DNA of 64,000 bases from NCBI GenBank assembly GCA_013214065.1, contig JABSPK010000002.1, positions 186,001 through 250,000 on the forward strand, in the 5' to 3' direction. How positions within the stretch are numbered: position 1 is the first letter of the stretch; each line of letters opens with the position of its first letter. This DNA comes from Flavobacteriaceae bacterium. Lineage in GTDB: Bacteria; Bacteroidota; Bacteroidia; Flavobacteriales; Flavobacteriaceae. The notes under the pieces are model-generated. The model ran no database searches. It saw only the letters and a program-made list of their open reading frames with translations, and was not told where the DNA came from. Both the position numbers and the translations under genes were made by a program. Shown here in pieces: positions 1-8,911 of the stretch.

Positions 1-38
1 TAAGAAGACAACCATCCGCGGGGGATGGTTGTCCTTAA
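1..38 (-). terminator. Rho-independent terminator of the SusCD operon
   Basis: An 11-bp perfect stem (GACAACCATCC at 7-17 pairing with GGATGGTTGTC at 23-33) has a 5-base loop. Read on the minus strand it is followed by a short T-rich tail. It lies 12 bases beyond the stop codon of the lipoprotein gene ending at 50, so it should end the minus-strand SusC/SusD/lipoprotein transcript. Confidence 0.75.
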
Positions 39-49
39 TATAGCTATGA

Positions 50-1018
50 CTAGACTTTAGTCAGTGTTACCTCGGCATCTACGCCTCCACCACAATCGTC
101 GCTCTCATCATCCCTAAGAACGATATTGAAAACGCTATCATCGAATGGATCGTAAGTTCCAGGGGCAGCATCAATCGGTGGGCCCAATGTGATGCCCGCA
201 GAACATTGTAGACCTGAAGCTTGGGCTGCGATAGGATTAACCGACTCGCAAACCAAATCAAAAGCAAAAGCACGTGGTCCGTTACCGATTCCGAAATCTG
301 GAAGGTAAACGGCTTCAAATACCCGTTGGGTCGAAGTTTCACCAATGGCCAATGTTACGGTAGTACCGGCACCCCAAGTGTTAGAGCTAAAGATACCTGG
401 AACCACTTGGTTCACCACATAGTCTCCAATAAACTGCTCTGCACCTACCGGGCAAACCACGGTAGGGGTGTACAAGAATGGGGAGCTGAAGAACGAACCG
501 GTCAATGTACCGGAGTTGTCGGCGAAAGAGAACCTGCGCCCATCATTCAACACCAATTCGAAACGTACAGTGAACTGATCACCTCCGAAAAGGTCATCTT
601 CACTCACACCCGTAAAGGAAAGCATTTCAACAAGGGTTACCGCAAACGACGTTCTTGGCAGACCGAATTCACCGATAGTGAACTCGCTACTTGGAATGGT
701 CGTGAACAAACTTTCAGCAACATCCAAATCGGTGCCACCTTCCGCAACGGTATTGTCTCTGTATCCAACGAAAACTTCAATGTTGTTTACGTTGGCTCCA
801 TTTGCTTGATCTTGTACCTCTACTTCGACAGAGAAACCAGCATCGGCAACACCGATAGGCAATTCGTTCGAAATAAGGTTAACCGTTCTTAGGATCGCAC
901 CTCGTTGCTCTGCATCGATGATGGTGTCGAAAACGGTATCACCGTCTTCACACGCCGTGAACATCAATACTGAAGCCAAGGAAGCGAAACCAAGAATATT
1001 CTTAATGATTCTTTTCAT
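50..1018 (-). CDS. Lipoprotein downstream of SusCD (SusE-like position)
   Basis: 322-aa predicted lipoprotein: a basic start, a hydrophobic stretch and a lipobox MFTAC put the lipidated Cys at residue 23. The mature part is acidic and beta-rich, with no catalytic motif I recognise. Four Cys lie in the C-terminal half (two near VVCP and VCES, one in LQC, one in DDCGGG). It starts 11 bases after the stop of the SusD-like gene and is the last gene before a terminator, so it belongs to the same operon. By position it may be a third surface component that helps capture the ligand of the SusCD pair. That role is inferred; the family is not recognised by sequence. Confidence 0.8.
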   Translation of the reverse strand: MKRIIKNILGFASLASVLMFTACEDGDTVFDTIIDAEQRGAILRTVNLISNELPIGVADAGFSVEVEVQDQANGANVNNIEVFVGYRDNTVAEGGTDLDVAESLFTTIPSSEFTIGEFGLPRTSFAVTLVEMLSFTGVSEDDLFGGDQFTVRFELVLNDGRRFSFADNSGTLTGSFFSSPFLYTPTVVCPVGAEQFIGDYVVNQVVPGIFSSNTWGAGTTVTLAIGETSTQRVFEAVYLPDFGIGNGPRAFAFDLVCESVNPIAAQASGLQCSAGITLGPPIDAAPGTYDPFDDSVFNIVLRDDESDDCGGGVDAEVTLTKV

Positions 1019-1029
1019 ATCGCAATTAT

Positions 1030-2700
1030 TTAGTTAGCAGGTGGGAAGGTCGGGCTAGCCGGATTGTTATCCCAGAATACCTGCGTGGTCAAATCTGTTC
1101 TTTGATCCAAGTTCGGGTTGTTGATCACCTCGTTCTGTGGCAATAGGAACGTTCTTGGGAACGGACCAGGGTTCAATTCCCAGTTCGGTAATACCGTAGT
1201 TGGGAAACCAGTTTGACGGTAGTAGTTGAATGCATCGGTTCCTCCACCGAACAAAGTGGTGAAGTACTGCTCCGCATAGATGTTCTCCTTGTCATCACCG
1301 GTAGCGGCATCGAAAGCAGCTACGATTCCATCAACATAGGCAGTTACAGCCGCAGCATCAGGGGCGAAAGAAGTGTCAGCGCCTCCATCAAGTGCGCCGA
1401 AAGTTTGAACTTTAGCGATAGACTTTGTAAGACCATCACGTAGGAAACCTGAACGGGCAGCATCACTTGCAGCCATCTGACCTCTCCAGAAGTCGATGTA
1501 AGAGGCAAGGATGATCGGCTCGATACCGGCTCCACCGCCACCAAGTCCAAGACCGACATTTCCAAAGCTGTTATCGTCAAAGCGACCACCTGCAGGGTAT
1601 ACCCCAACAGCAGCTCTCAAGAAGTTGTCAGGAGGCGTACCTTCATCGTTACCGTGAGATCTACCCCAGTACCCGTTAGGGACACTGCAGTAAGTAAATC
1701 CACCATCTTGGTAGTGCTGTGGTGGCACGACCAATGAACAGGCCAAAGTCTCTTCGTTTGGTGGTTCATCAGCACCAGGCGTAGTGCTACGCTGGCGGTA
1801 GAAGTAGTAACGGATACGTGGATCGTTGTTGTCCAACATCAATTCCATCAACCAGTTAGACTGATAAATGTTGGCACCTGAAGGGGTGTAATCAGCAGCG
1901 AAATCCGGATGTCTGTCATCAGGCTGCAACTCACTCGTTCCATAAGTCAATTGGAAATCATCAGCAGAATCAGCGATGAAATTCCCAGCTGAAATAACCC
2001 CGTTGAACGCGGCAACATCACCGGTGTTCTTGTAAGCCAATAGTCGGATTGAGTTAATCAATCGAACCCATTGTGCAGTGTCACCACCGTAAAAGATATC
2101 GGCAGCACCTTGTGTAGCTGGTCCTGAAGACAATGCGCTAGAGGCTTCAGCCAATAATCCCAATGCAGCAGTGTAAACAGCTTGCCCATCATCCAAAGTC
2201 GGAGCTGGGAACTCAGCTGGATTACCAGCTTGGCTGAAAGCCGCTTGGCCAAGGAAATCGACCAATTGGATCAATGAGTGAGCATAAAGTGTCTTGGCAA
2301 CCCCGATGTGAAACGAATAATCGGTATCAGAAGCGGCGTCGATGGCCTCCAAGTTCTGAAGGTTGGTCAAAATACCGATAGATACGAAATCACCGGCACC
2401 GTTACCACCTGAACTATAGGTTCTAGACCAAACACCGTTCAAGGTGTTACCTGGTAATTGGTTGAAGTAATCCCTTCCGAAGAAGTAATCGATTCGAGTC
2501 AATTCCGCAGCCCTGTCACTCAACGTTTGTTGGTTTGTTGCGTAGGCCAACTGGATCGAGTTCAATAACAGGTTAGGATCCGCCTGGTCGGCAGCAAGAT
2601 CGTTAGGACTTACCCTTAAGTCCAATTCTGTCGTCTCACATGCGGTAAACAGGCCACCTGCTATGAAGACGATCGAAATATATTTAATAAAATTTCTCAT
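1030..2700 (-). CDS. SusD/RagB-like nutrient-binding outer-membrane lipoprotein
   Basis: 556 aa with a lipoprotein signal (lipobox FTAC, Cys21), as usual for surface lipoproteins that cap a SusC channel. The N-terminal half is helical and TPR-like (about residues 45-230), as in SusD homologues. The sequence resembles the SusD-like branch with segments such as NLLLNSIQLAY and an NPASPTFPPAN end. It follows the SusC gene by 26 bases and precedes a further lipoprotein by 11 bases, all minus strand. SusD-like proteins bind the oligosaccharide, peptide or other ligand and close like a lid over SusC. No glycoside hydrolase, sulfatase or peptidase adjoins this operon, so the ligand cannot be named. 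Confidence 0.9.
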   Translation of the reverse strand: MRNFIKYISIVFIAGGLFTACETTELDLRVSPNDLAADQADPNLLLNSIQLAYATNQQTLSDRAAELTRIDYFFGRDYFNQLPGNTLNGVWSRTYSSGGNGAGDFVSIGILTNLQNLEAIDAASDTDYSFHIGVAKTLYAHSLIQLVDFLGQAAFSQAGNPAEFPAPTLDDGQAVYTAALGLLAEASSALSSGPATQGAADIFYGGDTAQWVRLINSIRLLAYKNTGDVAAFNGVISAGNFIADSADDFQLTYGTSELQPDDRHPDFAADYTPSGANIYQSNWLMELMLDNNDPRIRYYFYRQRSTTPGADEPPNEETLACSLVVPPQHYQDGGFTYCSVPNGYWGRSHGNDEGTPPDNFLRAAVGVYPAGGRFDDNSFGNVGLGLGGGGAGIEPIILASYIDFWRGQMAASDAARSGFLRDGLTKSIAKVQTFGALDGGADTSFAPDAAAVTAYVDGIVAAFDAATGDDKENIYAEQYFTTLFGGGTDAFNYYRQTGFPTTVLPNWELNPGPFPRTFLLPQNEVINNPNLDQRTDLTTQVFWDNNPASPTFPPAN

Positions 2701-2726
2701 AATTTCTATATCGTTAACAATTTTTA

Positions 2727-5700
2727 TTAGAAAGTGGCTTTGATGCTAATACCATATCTTCTAGAGCTAGGACCGTTGATGAAATCGAAGCCCCTACCGT
2801 TACCGATACCGACACCCTGTACGTTAGGGTCGAAGTTCGCCCCGTCAGGAGTGTTGTAGGCATCGTACCAAAGGTTGAAGCCCTGTGCGGTCAAGGTCAA
2901 GGAACCGAAAGGTGTCTTGTCCAAGAATTTCGATGGGAAAGTGTATCCCAAAGAAACCTCCTGTAGACGTACGACAGACGCATCGTAGATACGGGTCTCT
3001 GTCGGACCGAATAGCAAGTTGCTGAAGAAATAGGTCGAGTTGTTCAACTGGATGTTGTTCACCTCGCCAGTACTCTGACGTACCCCTGGAAGGACATACG
3101 TGTTCAAACGATCTTCAGTTTCAACGATAAGACCCCTACCTAGAAGTACAGCAACGGTACTTGAAAGGATGTCACCACCTTTGACGTGGTTGATCTGGAA
3201 GTTCAAGTTCCAGTTCTTCCAACGTAGGTTGTTGATGAAGTTCATGGTGTAATCAGGAATCGCATCACCGATGATCGGCACGTTTCCATCATTATCTTGC
3301 TCAGCAACTACAAAGCTACCACCATCATTGATCAAGAAGTTACCGGCTTCATCACGAGCGATCGCAGTACCTACGATAGTACCCAATGATTCTCCTTCGA
3401 TGGCCGCGTTAGAACCTCTGAACAATCCACCACCAACTGCCAATGATCCAGCGTAAGCGATGAAATCCTGCTCTTGCTCTGTAACGGTCTCGTTGTTGGT
3501 AAAGAAGTTCACACGAGAGTTCCAGCTGAAGTTGTCACCTCTGAAGATGTCAACACCAAGATCAACCTCGATACCTTCGTTCTGGATCTCACCAATGTTA
3601 CTTTGAGTAAAGCTAAATCCTGTTGAAGGAGGAAGTGGCTCAGTTACGATCAAGTCATTCGTCCTTCTGTCAAAGTAGGTGAAATCGATAGAAATCCTGT
3701 TCTTCCAAAGTTTCGATTCGAAACCGAATTCCAACTCTTCCAAAAGCTCAGGCTTAAGGTCTGGATTCGCACGGAAGTTATCCACCTGGTTGGTCGTTAA
3801 CGGACCGGTGAAAATCTGTGTATTCTGCTCGATTACGTTAACCGTAGGATATCCAGTTGGGAAGGTAGCTGAAGTACCATAGGAAGCACGAACTTTCAAG
3901 AAGTTCAATCCGTTCTCCGATTTCAAGCCACTGAAGGCGTTGGTCGGTAGGAACGACAAACTAGCTCCTGGATAGGTCTTGCTATTGTTCTCCGTAGTCA
4001 AGTTCGAAACCCAGTCAGTACGGGCCGATACGTTCAAGAAGAGGTAATCGTCATAGTCTAAGGTCGCTTGACCCAAAACCCCTACGATGTTCCTTTTCTG
4101 TGAGAATTGGATCGGTGTCTGGTTTTCGAAGTTAAAGTGTCTCTTAATACCGAATACGATCTGACCGGTACTTGAAACCCCTGATTGATCGAAGAAATCC
4201 TGACGTGAAGTCGCACCAGCTGTGAATGAAAGACCTAGCTTTTCAGAAAGATCGTAGTTGGCGTTCAATGAAAGGAAGTGATCCCATATCGTGTTGTTGT
4301 TATCGAAGGTCTGTAGGAATCCGAAAATAGCAGAGTTGAATTCTACCCCACCTTTATTCGAACCATTGATGTTACGCTCGTTGTAGAAATCAAGACCTGA
4401 TCTCCAGTTCAAGGTCATGTTGTCGTTCAACTCGTAAGCCAATGATACGTTCCAGTTGAAACGGTTGGTCAACTGACGGTTGGTGACGTTTTGGGCAGTC
4501 CAACGTGGGTTGATGATGTCGTTACCGTTACGGTAGTAGACACTCGATCCATCCACTGGGTTTTCAAAAGGAAGCCCCATCAAATCCACACTACGTGGAG
4601 TAAACAGAACGTTACCATAGACTGAAAGACCGTCGGTACCGTTACCCCTACTCGATGCGATCGGAGGTGTGCGGTAGTCGGTACGGGCATAGTTCATGGT
4701 ACCCGTCACGGTGAACTTGTTCGATAGTTTCGAACGACCACCGATCGATACGTTGGTCCTGTTCAAGGAGTTGCCCGGGGTAAACCCGATGTCGTTCAAG
4801 TAACCGACGTTGACGTTATAGTTGGTATTGCCATCGGTAGTGCTACCCGCGATGTTCACGGAAGTATTGGTCACATACCCTGGACGGAAGAACTCTTCTA
4901 CGGAATCATAAGGTCTCCAATCATAGCGAGCGCCTTGAAGCTCTGGGAAAGCAGCCCTGGTCGAAGCTACCGAAGTAGTCGAATATGGGTGCTCCAAAGT
5001 ACCGGCATCATCGATGGCGGCTTGGTTGCCCCATCCAGCTACACCACCACGATCGAAGCTAGGTCCCCAGTTACTGAAGAACCATCCGAACGACTGGTCG
5101 AAACCGTTTCCGTATTGGTCTTGGTAATCTGGCAAGGAAGCGAACTCGTTGGTGAAGAACGACTGGCTGACCGTAATCTCGGTCTTTTTGGCACCACTAG
5201 TGGCCGCACCGGCTTTCGTAGTAATCAAAATCACACCGTTCTTACCCTGCGTACCATAAAGTGTCGCGGCGGCAAGACCTTTCAACACCTCCACACTGGC
5301 GATGTTGTTCGGGTCAAGATCCAAGAAACGCGAACCTGAAGTCGCCCCATTCACGAAGTTCCCTGCGGCACCATTCTGACTGGTGTTGGTATCGTTACTG
5401 AACGGGATACCATCAACGATGAACAACGCCTGGTTACTCCCACTAAAGGAACTAAGACCCCGAACCGTTACATTGGTCGCGGAACCTGAGGCACCACCCG
5501 CAGAGGTGATCTGTACACCCGCTGCCTTACCGGAAAGTACCCTGGCAACGTCACCCTCGGTCCTGTTCTCCAATTGTTCCGAACCGACGGAGGTCACGGC
5601 GTACCCTAGGGCCTTCTTTTCCCTTTTGATACCTTGGGCGGTCACAACCACTTCTTCAAGTGCCTGTGCATCCTCCTCCATCTGCACGTTGATGGTAGTT

Positions 5701-5963
5701 CCGGCACCGACCGTCCTTCTGACATCCTTTTGACCGATGTAAGAGAACAATAGGCTTTGGCCCGCACTGGCATTGATCGCGTAGTTGCCATCAAAATCGG
5801 TTTGCGTTCCGTTGGACGTACCCTCAACGACGATGTTGACACCCGGCAGGGGAAGCCCCTGGTCGTCGGTGACCAAACCGGTGATCGTTTTTTCCTGTCC
5901 CATAAGATGCCCACTTAGCATTAGGGCAAATAGGAAAGACAGAAATCGAAGTTTCTGTTTCAT
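2727..5963 (-). CDS. SusC/RagA-family TonB-dependent outer-membrane transporter
   Basis: 1078 aa. A signal peptide ends near GHLMGQ (residue 23). It is followed by a carboxypeptidase-regulatory-like beta-sandwich (about 25-110: ITGLVTDDQGLPLPGVNI), the SusC-type stretch EEVVVTAQGIKREKKALGYA, a plug domain with LFIVDGIPF and VEVLKGLAAATLYGTQGKNG, and a long beta-barrel ending in the aromatic residue F. Length is normal for SusC. It should import the ligand caught by the adjacent SusD using TonB energy. It is the first gene of a three-gene minus-strand operon. The barrel shows no frameshift. Confidence 0.95.
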   Translation of the reverse strand: MKQKLRFLSFLFALMLSGHLMGQEKTITGLVTDDQGLPLPGVNIVVEGTSNGTQTDFDGNYAINASAGQSLLFSYIGQKDVRRTVGAGTTINVQMEEDAQALEEVVVTAQGIKREKKALGYAVTSVGSEQLENRTEGDVARVLSGKAAGVQITSAGGASGSATNVTVRGLSSFSGSNQALFIVDGIPFSNDTNTSQNGAAGNFVNGATSGSRFLDLDPNNIASVEVLKGLAAATLYGTQGKNGVILITTKAGAATSGAKKTEITVSQSFFTNEFASLPDYQDQYGNGFDQSFGWFFSNWGPSFDRGGVAGWGNQAAIDDAGTLEHPYSTTSVASTRAAFPELQGARYDWRPYDSVEEFFRPGYVTNTSVNIAGSTTDGNTNYNVNVGYLNDIGFTPGNSLNRTNVSIGGRSKLSNKFTVTGTMNYARTDYRTPPIASSRGNGTDGLSVYGNVLFTPRSVDLMGLPFENPVDGSSVYYRNGNDIINPRWTAQNVTNRQLTNRFNWNVSLAYELNDNMTLNWRSGLDFYNERNINGSNKGGVEFNSAIFGFLQTFDNNNTIWDHFLSLNANYDLSEKLGLSFTAGATSRQDFFDQSGVSSTGQIVFGIKRHFNFENQTPIQFSQKRNIVGVLGQATLDYDDYLFLNVSARTDWVSNLTTENNSKTYPGASLSFLPTNAFSGLKSENGLNFLKVRASYGTSATFPTGYPTVNVIEQNTQIFTGPLTTNQVDNFRANPDLKPELLEELEFGFESKLWKNRISIDFTYFDRRTNDLIVTEPLPPSTGFSFTQSNIGEIQNEGIEVDLGVDIFRGDNFSWNSRVNFFTNNETVTEQEQDFIAYAGSLAVGGGLFRGSNAAIEGESLGTIVGTAIARDEAGNFLINDGGSFVVAEQDNDGNVPIIGDAIPDYTMNFINNLRWKNWNLNFQINHVKGGDILSSTVAVLLGRGLIVETEDRLNTYVLPGVRQSTGEVNNIQLNNSTYFFSNLLFGPTETRIYDASVVRLQEVSLGYTFPSKFLDKTPFGSLTLTAQGFNLWYDAYNTPDGANFDPNVQGVGIGNGRGFDFINGPSSRRYGISIKATF

Positions 5964-6390
5964 AAATTTTGAGTTTTAGTTAGAAATCTTTTTACAATTG
6001 AGAAAGGAGGACGGGAGAAAGCGGAAGTGCTAATTCAAATCAAACTTAAAATGAGAACAAAACCTAAATGGATCGTTTTGTCTTCGTAAGTAAGGCCTCT
6101 CACCGCCCTACCTTTACAATTGCAGCACAATGGTACCTCCAAAGCAGGGTGTCAATCGACCAAATGTGTACAGCAATACCTTTTTGAAGCCCTAAGTATG
6201 TTAAAAAATCGGAGGTTGGAATCCGCTTTCCCATCAGGGTCGTGCGGCCTAGTGAAACACCGTCATTTTACCGGGATTCCATCCAATTCCCCCAAAGCCT
6301 GGAAGCATGATCATAACCAAGAAGGAATACGTGTCAAATCTTGGCGTAACCATATCCAACCCTAATGTGCAGCGGCAACTGGAATAGACA
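5964..6390. other. Non-coding stretch upstream of the SusC gene
   Basis: About 430 bases between the SusC start and the terminator at 6391-6424. It must hold the SusC promoter. On the minus strand a TAAGTTTG (6041-6048) fits the Bacteroidetes -7 box TAnnTTTG, but no TTTG lies about 19-20 bases further upstream, so the promoter call is weak. An 81-codon plus-strand frame (6120-6365) has no recognisable product and I do not consider it a gene. No further structure was seen. Confidence 0.5.
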
Positions 6391-6424
6391 AAAAAGCCCC
6401 GAGCAAACTACTTGGGGCTTTCAC
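6391..6424 (-). terminator. Terminator after the NHL-like gene
   Basis: Stem AAAGCCCCGAG / CTTGGGGCTTT with a 7-base loop. On the minus strand it is followed by a run of T (the A run at 6390-6395). It lies about 75 bases beyond the stop at 6497. Confidence 0.75.
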
Positions 6425-6496
6425 GAAACAAGATGATCTAATCTAAAAAACCAACATCATACTGAAATTTAATTTTGAATACCGTCTAAATTCATG

Positions 6497-7405
6497 CTAT
6501 CGCAAATCGATATATCGAAGCGGGGCCGCCTTGCCGTTTCCATTTTGTGAAATATACAAGCGTCCTTTTTCCGCATCGATGGCAATTCCGTTCGGTGTGA
6601 TGAATCCGGCTTCCGACAAAGGACCGTCTTTATGACCCAATTCACCGGAGCCGGCGAATTCATGTACCCCACCATGTTCATCGACCCTATAGATCTTGTT
6701 CGAACCATAACCGGTCGCATAGAACTGCCCTTCAAAGAACTCCAAATACCCAACCACATAGCCGGGATAGGTAATCGGGATCGAAGCGAATTCAGAAAGT
6801 TGCCACGCGCTATCCAACCTTAAAATCTTACCGGTACTGAAATTACTGAGGAAAATATCGCCCGCAAGGCCGTAGGTAATGCCGGTGCACCCTTTCAATC
6901 GATCGTCTTGAACGATATCTTCAACGGTACCGTCAAAAGTGACCTTGCGTAAGGCGGCGTGGGTATAACTCGGAATCAAGAAATAGGTGCTACCGTGATC
7001 CAATAGGATATCCCCGGAAAAACCATCGAGATCCGCGATTTTTTGCAATTCCCCGTTTTTGTATTGCATCAATTCACTACGGGTATAGGAATTTTTTTGG
7101 TTGAAAAAGTAAGTGCCTTTCGCGTCGAAGGTACCCCCGACCGGGCCACGGACTTCATTCTCGAACAACACTTCGATTTCGCCGTTTTGATGAAGCGCGA
7201 ATACCTTGGTGCCACTCCCCATAATGTCGGCGGTAGCGGTTCCGTATTGATTGACGTATACGGTGCCATCATGGGCCACGGCTACAGATCCGTTGCCGTA
7301 GAACTCGGTGCCTATGGAATGGACTTCAAATTCTTGCCCATTCAAGGGAGTCGTGACGACTGACCCCATAAGAACAAGACTCATTACAAGATTGCAGTAT
7401 TTCAT
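6497..7405 (-). CDS. Secreted NHL/SMP-30-like beta-propeller protein
   Basis: 302 aa from the ATG at 7405. That start is chosen because it opens a clean signal peptide (MKYCNLVMSLVLMG, cleavage near LNGQ); the frame is open 21 codons further upstream but without signal-peptide character. Repeats such as GNGSVAVAHDGTVYVNQYG, CTGITYGLAGDIFLSNF and TPNGIAIDAEKGRLYISQNG are typical of NHL or gluconolactonase-like propeller blades. No lactonase metal site could be confirmed. It probably follows the AraC-type gene (7483-8634) in the same transcript, 77 bases away, so the regulator may sense or control something this protein binds. The substrate is unknown. Confidence 0.75.
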   Translation of the reverse strand: MKYCNLVMSLVLMGSVVTTPLNGQEFEVHSIGTEFYGNGSVAVAHDGTVYVNQYGTATADIMGSGTKVFALHQNGEIEVLFENEVRGPVGGTFDAKGTYFFNQKNSYTRSELMQYKNGELQKIADLDGFSGDILLDHGSTYFLIPSYTHAALRKVTFDGTVEDIVQDDRLKGCTGITYGLAGDIFLSNFSTGKILRLDSAWQLSEFASIPITYPGYVVGYLEFFEGQFYATGYGSNKIYRVDEHGGVHEFAGSGELGHKDGPLSEAGFITPNGIAIDAEKGRLYISQNGNGKAAPLRYIDLR

Positions 7406-7482
7406 AATCTGGATTTTTGGCAAGTACGTGCATAGCGATGTGCCGCTCGCCCTATTGTGAACAGTCACACGTGTTCCTTATG

Positions 7483-8634
7483 CTATGCTACGTTTTTGGA
7501 TTTTAAATATTGGGAAGGCGTAACCCCAAGACGTGATTTGAATACGCGATTGAAGGTCGATTTCGAATTGAACCCAGCTTCCATCGCCAAGGCCAATAAG
7601 GTATGACTGGCGTGACGATTATTTTTGATTTTTTCTAAAAAAGCATCGATACGGAACGCATTGATGTAATCGTAGAAGGTCGACTGATGGATTTGGTTCA
7701 ACAACCATGACAAATTGTTCGGGCTCGTATTCATCTTACTCGCCAATTCTTGCAAGGTCAGGTCGGGTTTCAAATACACTTTTTCGGTTTCCATGAAATA
7801 GTGCAACCGTTTTTGCAGCTGCTGGATCTCATCCGGTTTCAAACGATCGCTCTCGGATTTGGTTTTGGGACTTTGCCGAATGCGAAATATGGCCGGCTGT
7901 TTCAGACTGAAATACCCGATGACATAAATAAAGATCGGGGTCGATACCCACATGGTCGTATAGTTGAGCACCCCTATTTGGGTCCTGAAAAAATAAAGCG
8001 AGATAAAACTGATCAACCATAACAGGATGAAAATTCCCAAGGTCGCCATGAACATCCATAAGTACCTCCGTACCGTCTGTCTGAACGACATGGCTTTTTC
8101 CTCGAGCTTCTTGAACCGATTCAACAGTCGCATTGAAAACAGCGTGTACAAAATGAACGAAATCAGGCCACCGGCTTCAACGATAAAGAACATCAAATTG
8201 AACTGTCCTGAGAAATACCGCTCATTGAACTCGGCCAACGAAAAGCCCAAACCCCAGAAATAGTACCCCAGATGGGCCAATGCAGGTAGATAATGCACCC
8301 ATCGCAACCGAAACGCCGGTTGTTCAGCGAACAACATCCTTCGAACATAGGTATAAACCAAAGGGCCGAATAAGAAAATGGTGGTATCGGCCAAAATACC
8401 AAACCGCCAAACCCATGCCAGTGGAATGCGGAGTACGGCCATCCGACCCAGCAACATGAATACGGATATCAATAAGAGCACCGACAAGATGCCGTTCGCC
8501 TCTTTGTTCCGATTGGGTAGCAGTCGTAAGGATAAGGCCAAAAAAATGCCCTGGCTGACCCCAAGTATCAAAATGATATCAAGTAAATCGAATTGCACTT
8601 CCGAAAGAATTTGCTTCCAATTTAGAAATTCCAT
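7483..8634 (-). CDS. Membrane-embedded AraC-family regulator (7TM-like N-terminus)
   Basis: 383 aa from the ATG at 8634 (MEFLNWK); a Met six codons earlier (8652) is also possible. The first 250 residues form about seven hydrophobic helices (for example IILILGVSQGIFLALSLRLL, GILSVLLLISVFMLLG, MFMATLGIFILLWLISFISL). The C-terminal 110 residues carry two AraC-type helix-turn-helix motifs (LTLQELASKMNTSPNNLSWLLN; LLALAMEAGFNSKSTFNRVFK) ending in GVTPSQYLK. Bacteroidetes use this architecture for membrane-anchored one-component sensors. It is divergent from the hydrolase gene at 8912 and upstream of the NHL-like gene; either could be its target. Confidence 0.88.
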   Translation of the reverse strand: MEFLNWKQILSEVQFDLLDIILILGVSQGIFLALSLRLLPNRNKEANGILSVLLLISVFMLLGRMAVLRIPLAWVWRFGILADTTIFLFGPLVYTYVRRMLFAEQPAFRLRWVHYLPALAHLGYYFWGLGFSLAEFNERYFSGQFNLMFFIVEAGGLISFILYTLFSMRLLNRFKKLEEKAMSFRQTVRRYLWMFMATLGIFILLWLISFISLYFFRTQIGVLNYTTMWVSTPIFIYVIGYFSLKQPAIFRIRQSPKTKSESDRLKPDEIQQLQKRLHYFMETEKVYLKPDLTLQELASKMNTSPNNLSWLLNQIHQSTFYDYINAFRIDAFLEKIKNNRHASHTLLALAMEAGFNSKSTFNRVFKSRLGVTPSQYLKSKNVA

Positions 8635-8911
8635 GTCAGGATTCCGGAGCATTGGTTACAATGGGACTGAATTTTGCCTGATTTATCATGGATTTCAAGC
8701 ACGTCCTTATAAAACGAAAAGCCACTATACGCAATTTAATATGCTGTATATCATTTATTTACGACGATCTTTGATATACCGAAAACCGAAAACTTCCCCT
8801 AAATTTCCCAAAAAAGGTGTAACAAAACGGGACACTGCGGTATCTCTGTAGTGTATTGTTAATTGATCGGTACGACTCAGGTAAGCCGTTCCACACCAAA
8901 ATCCAACCATC

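Noticed and set aside
221-892. 223-codon plus-strand open frame
   Set aside because: It lies opposite the lipoprotein gene 50-1018, whose signal peptide and operon context are clear; the plus frame has no domain or start features.
6120-6365. 81-codon plus-strand frame in the gap before the SusC gene
   Set aside because: No signal, domain or promoter; low-complexity composition typical of chance frames in an intergenic region.
8820-8856. Inverted repeat ACACT/AGTGT upstream of the hydrolase at 8912
   Set aside because: Arms of only 5 bases with a 13-base spacer; expected by chance.
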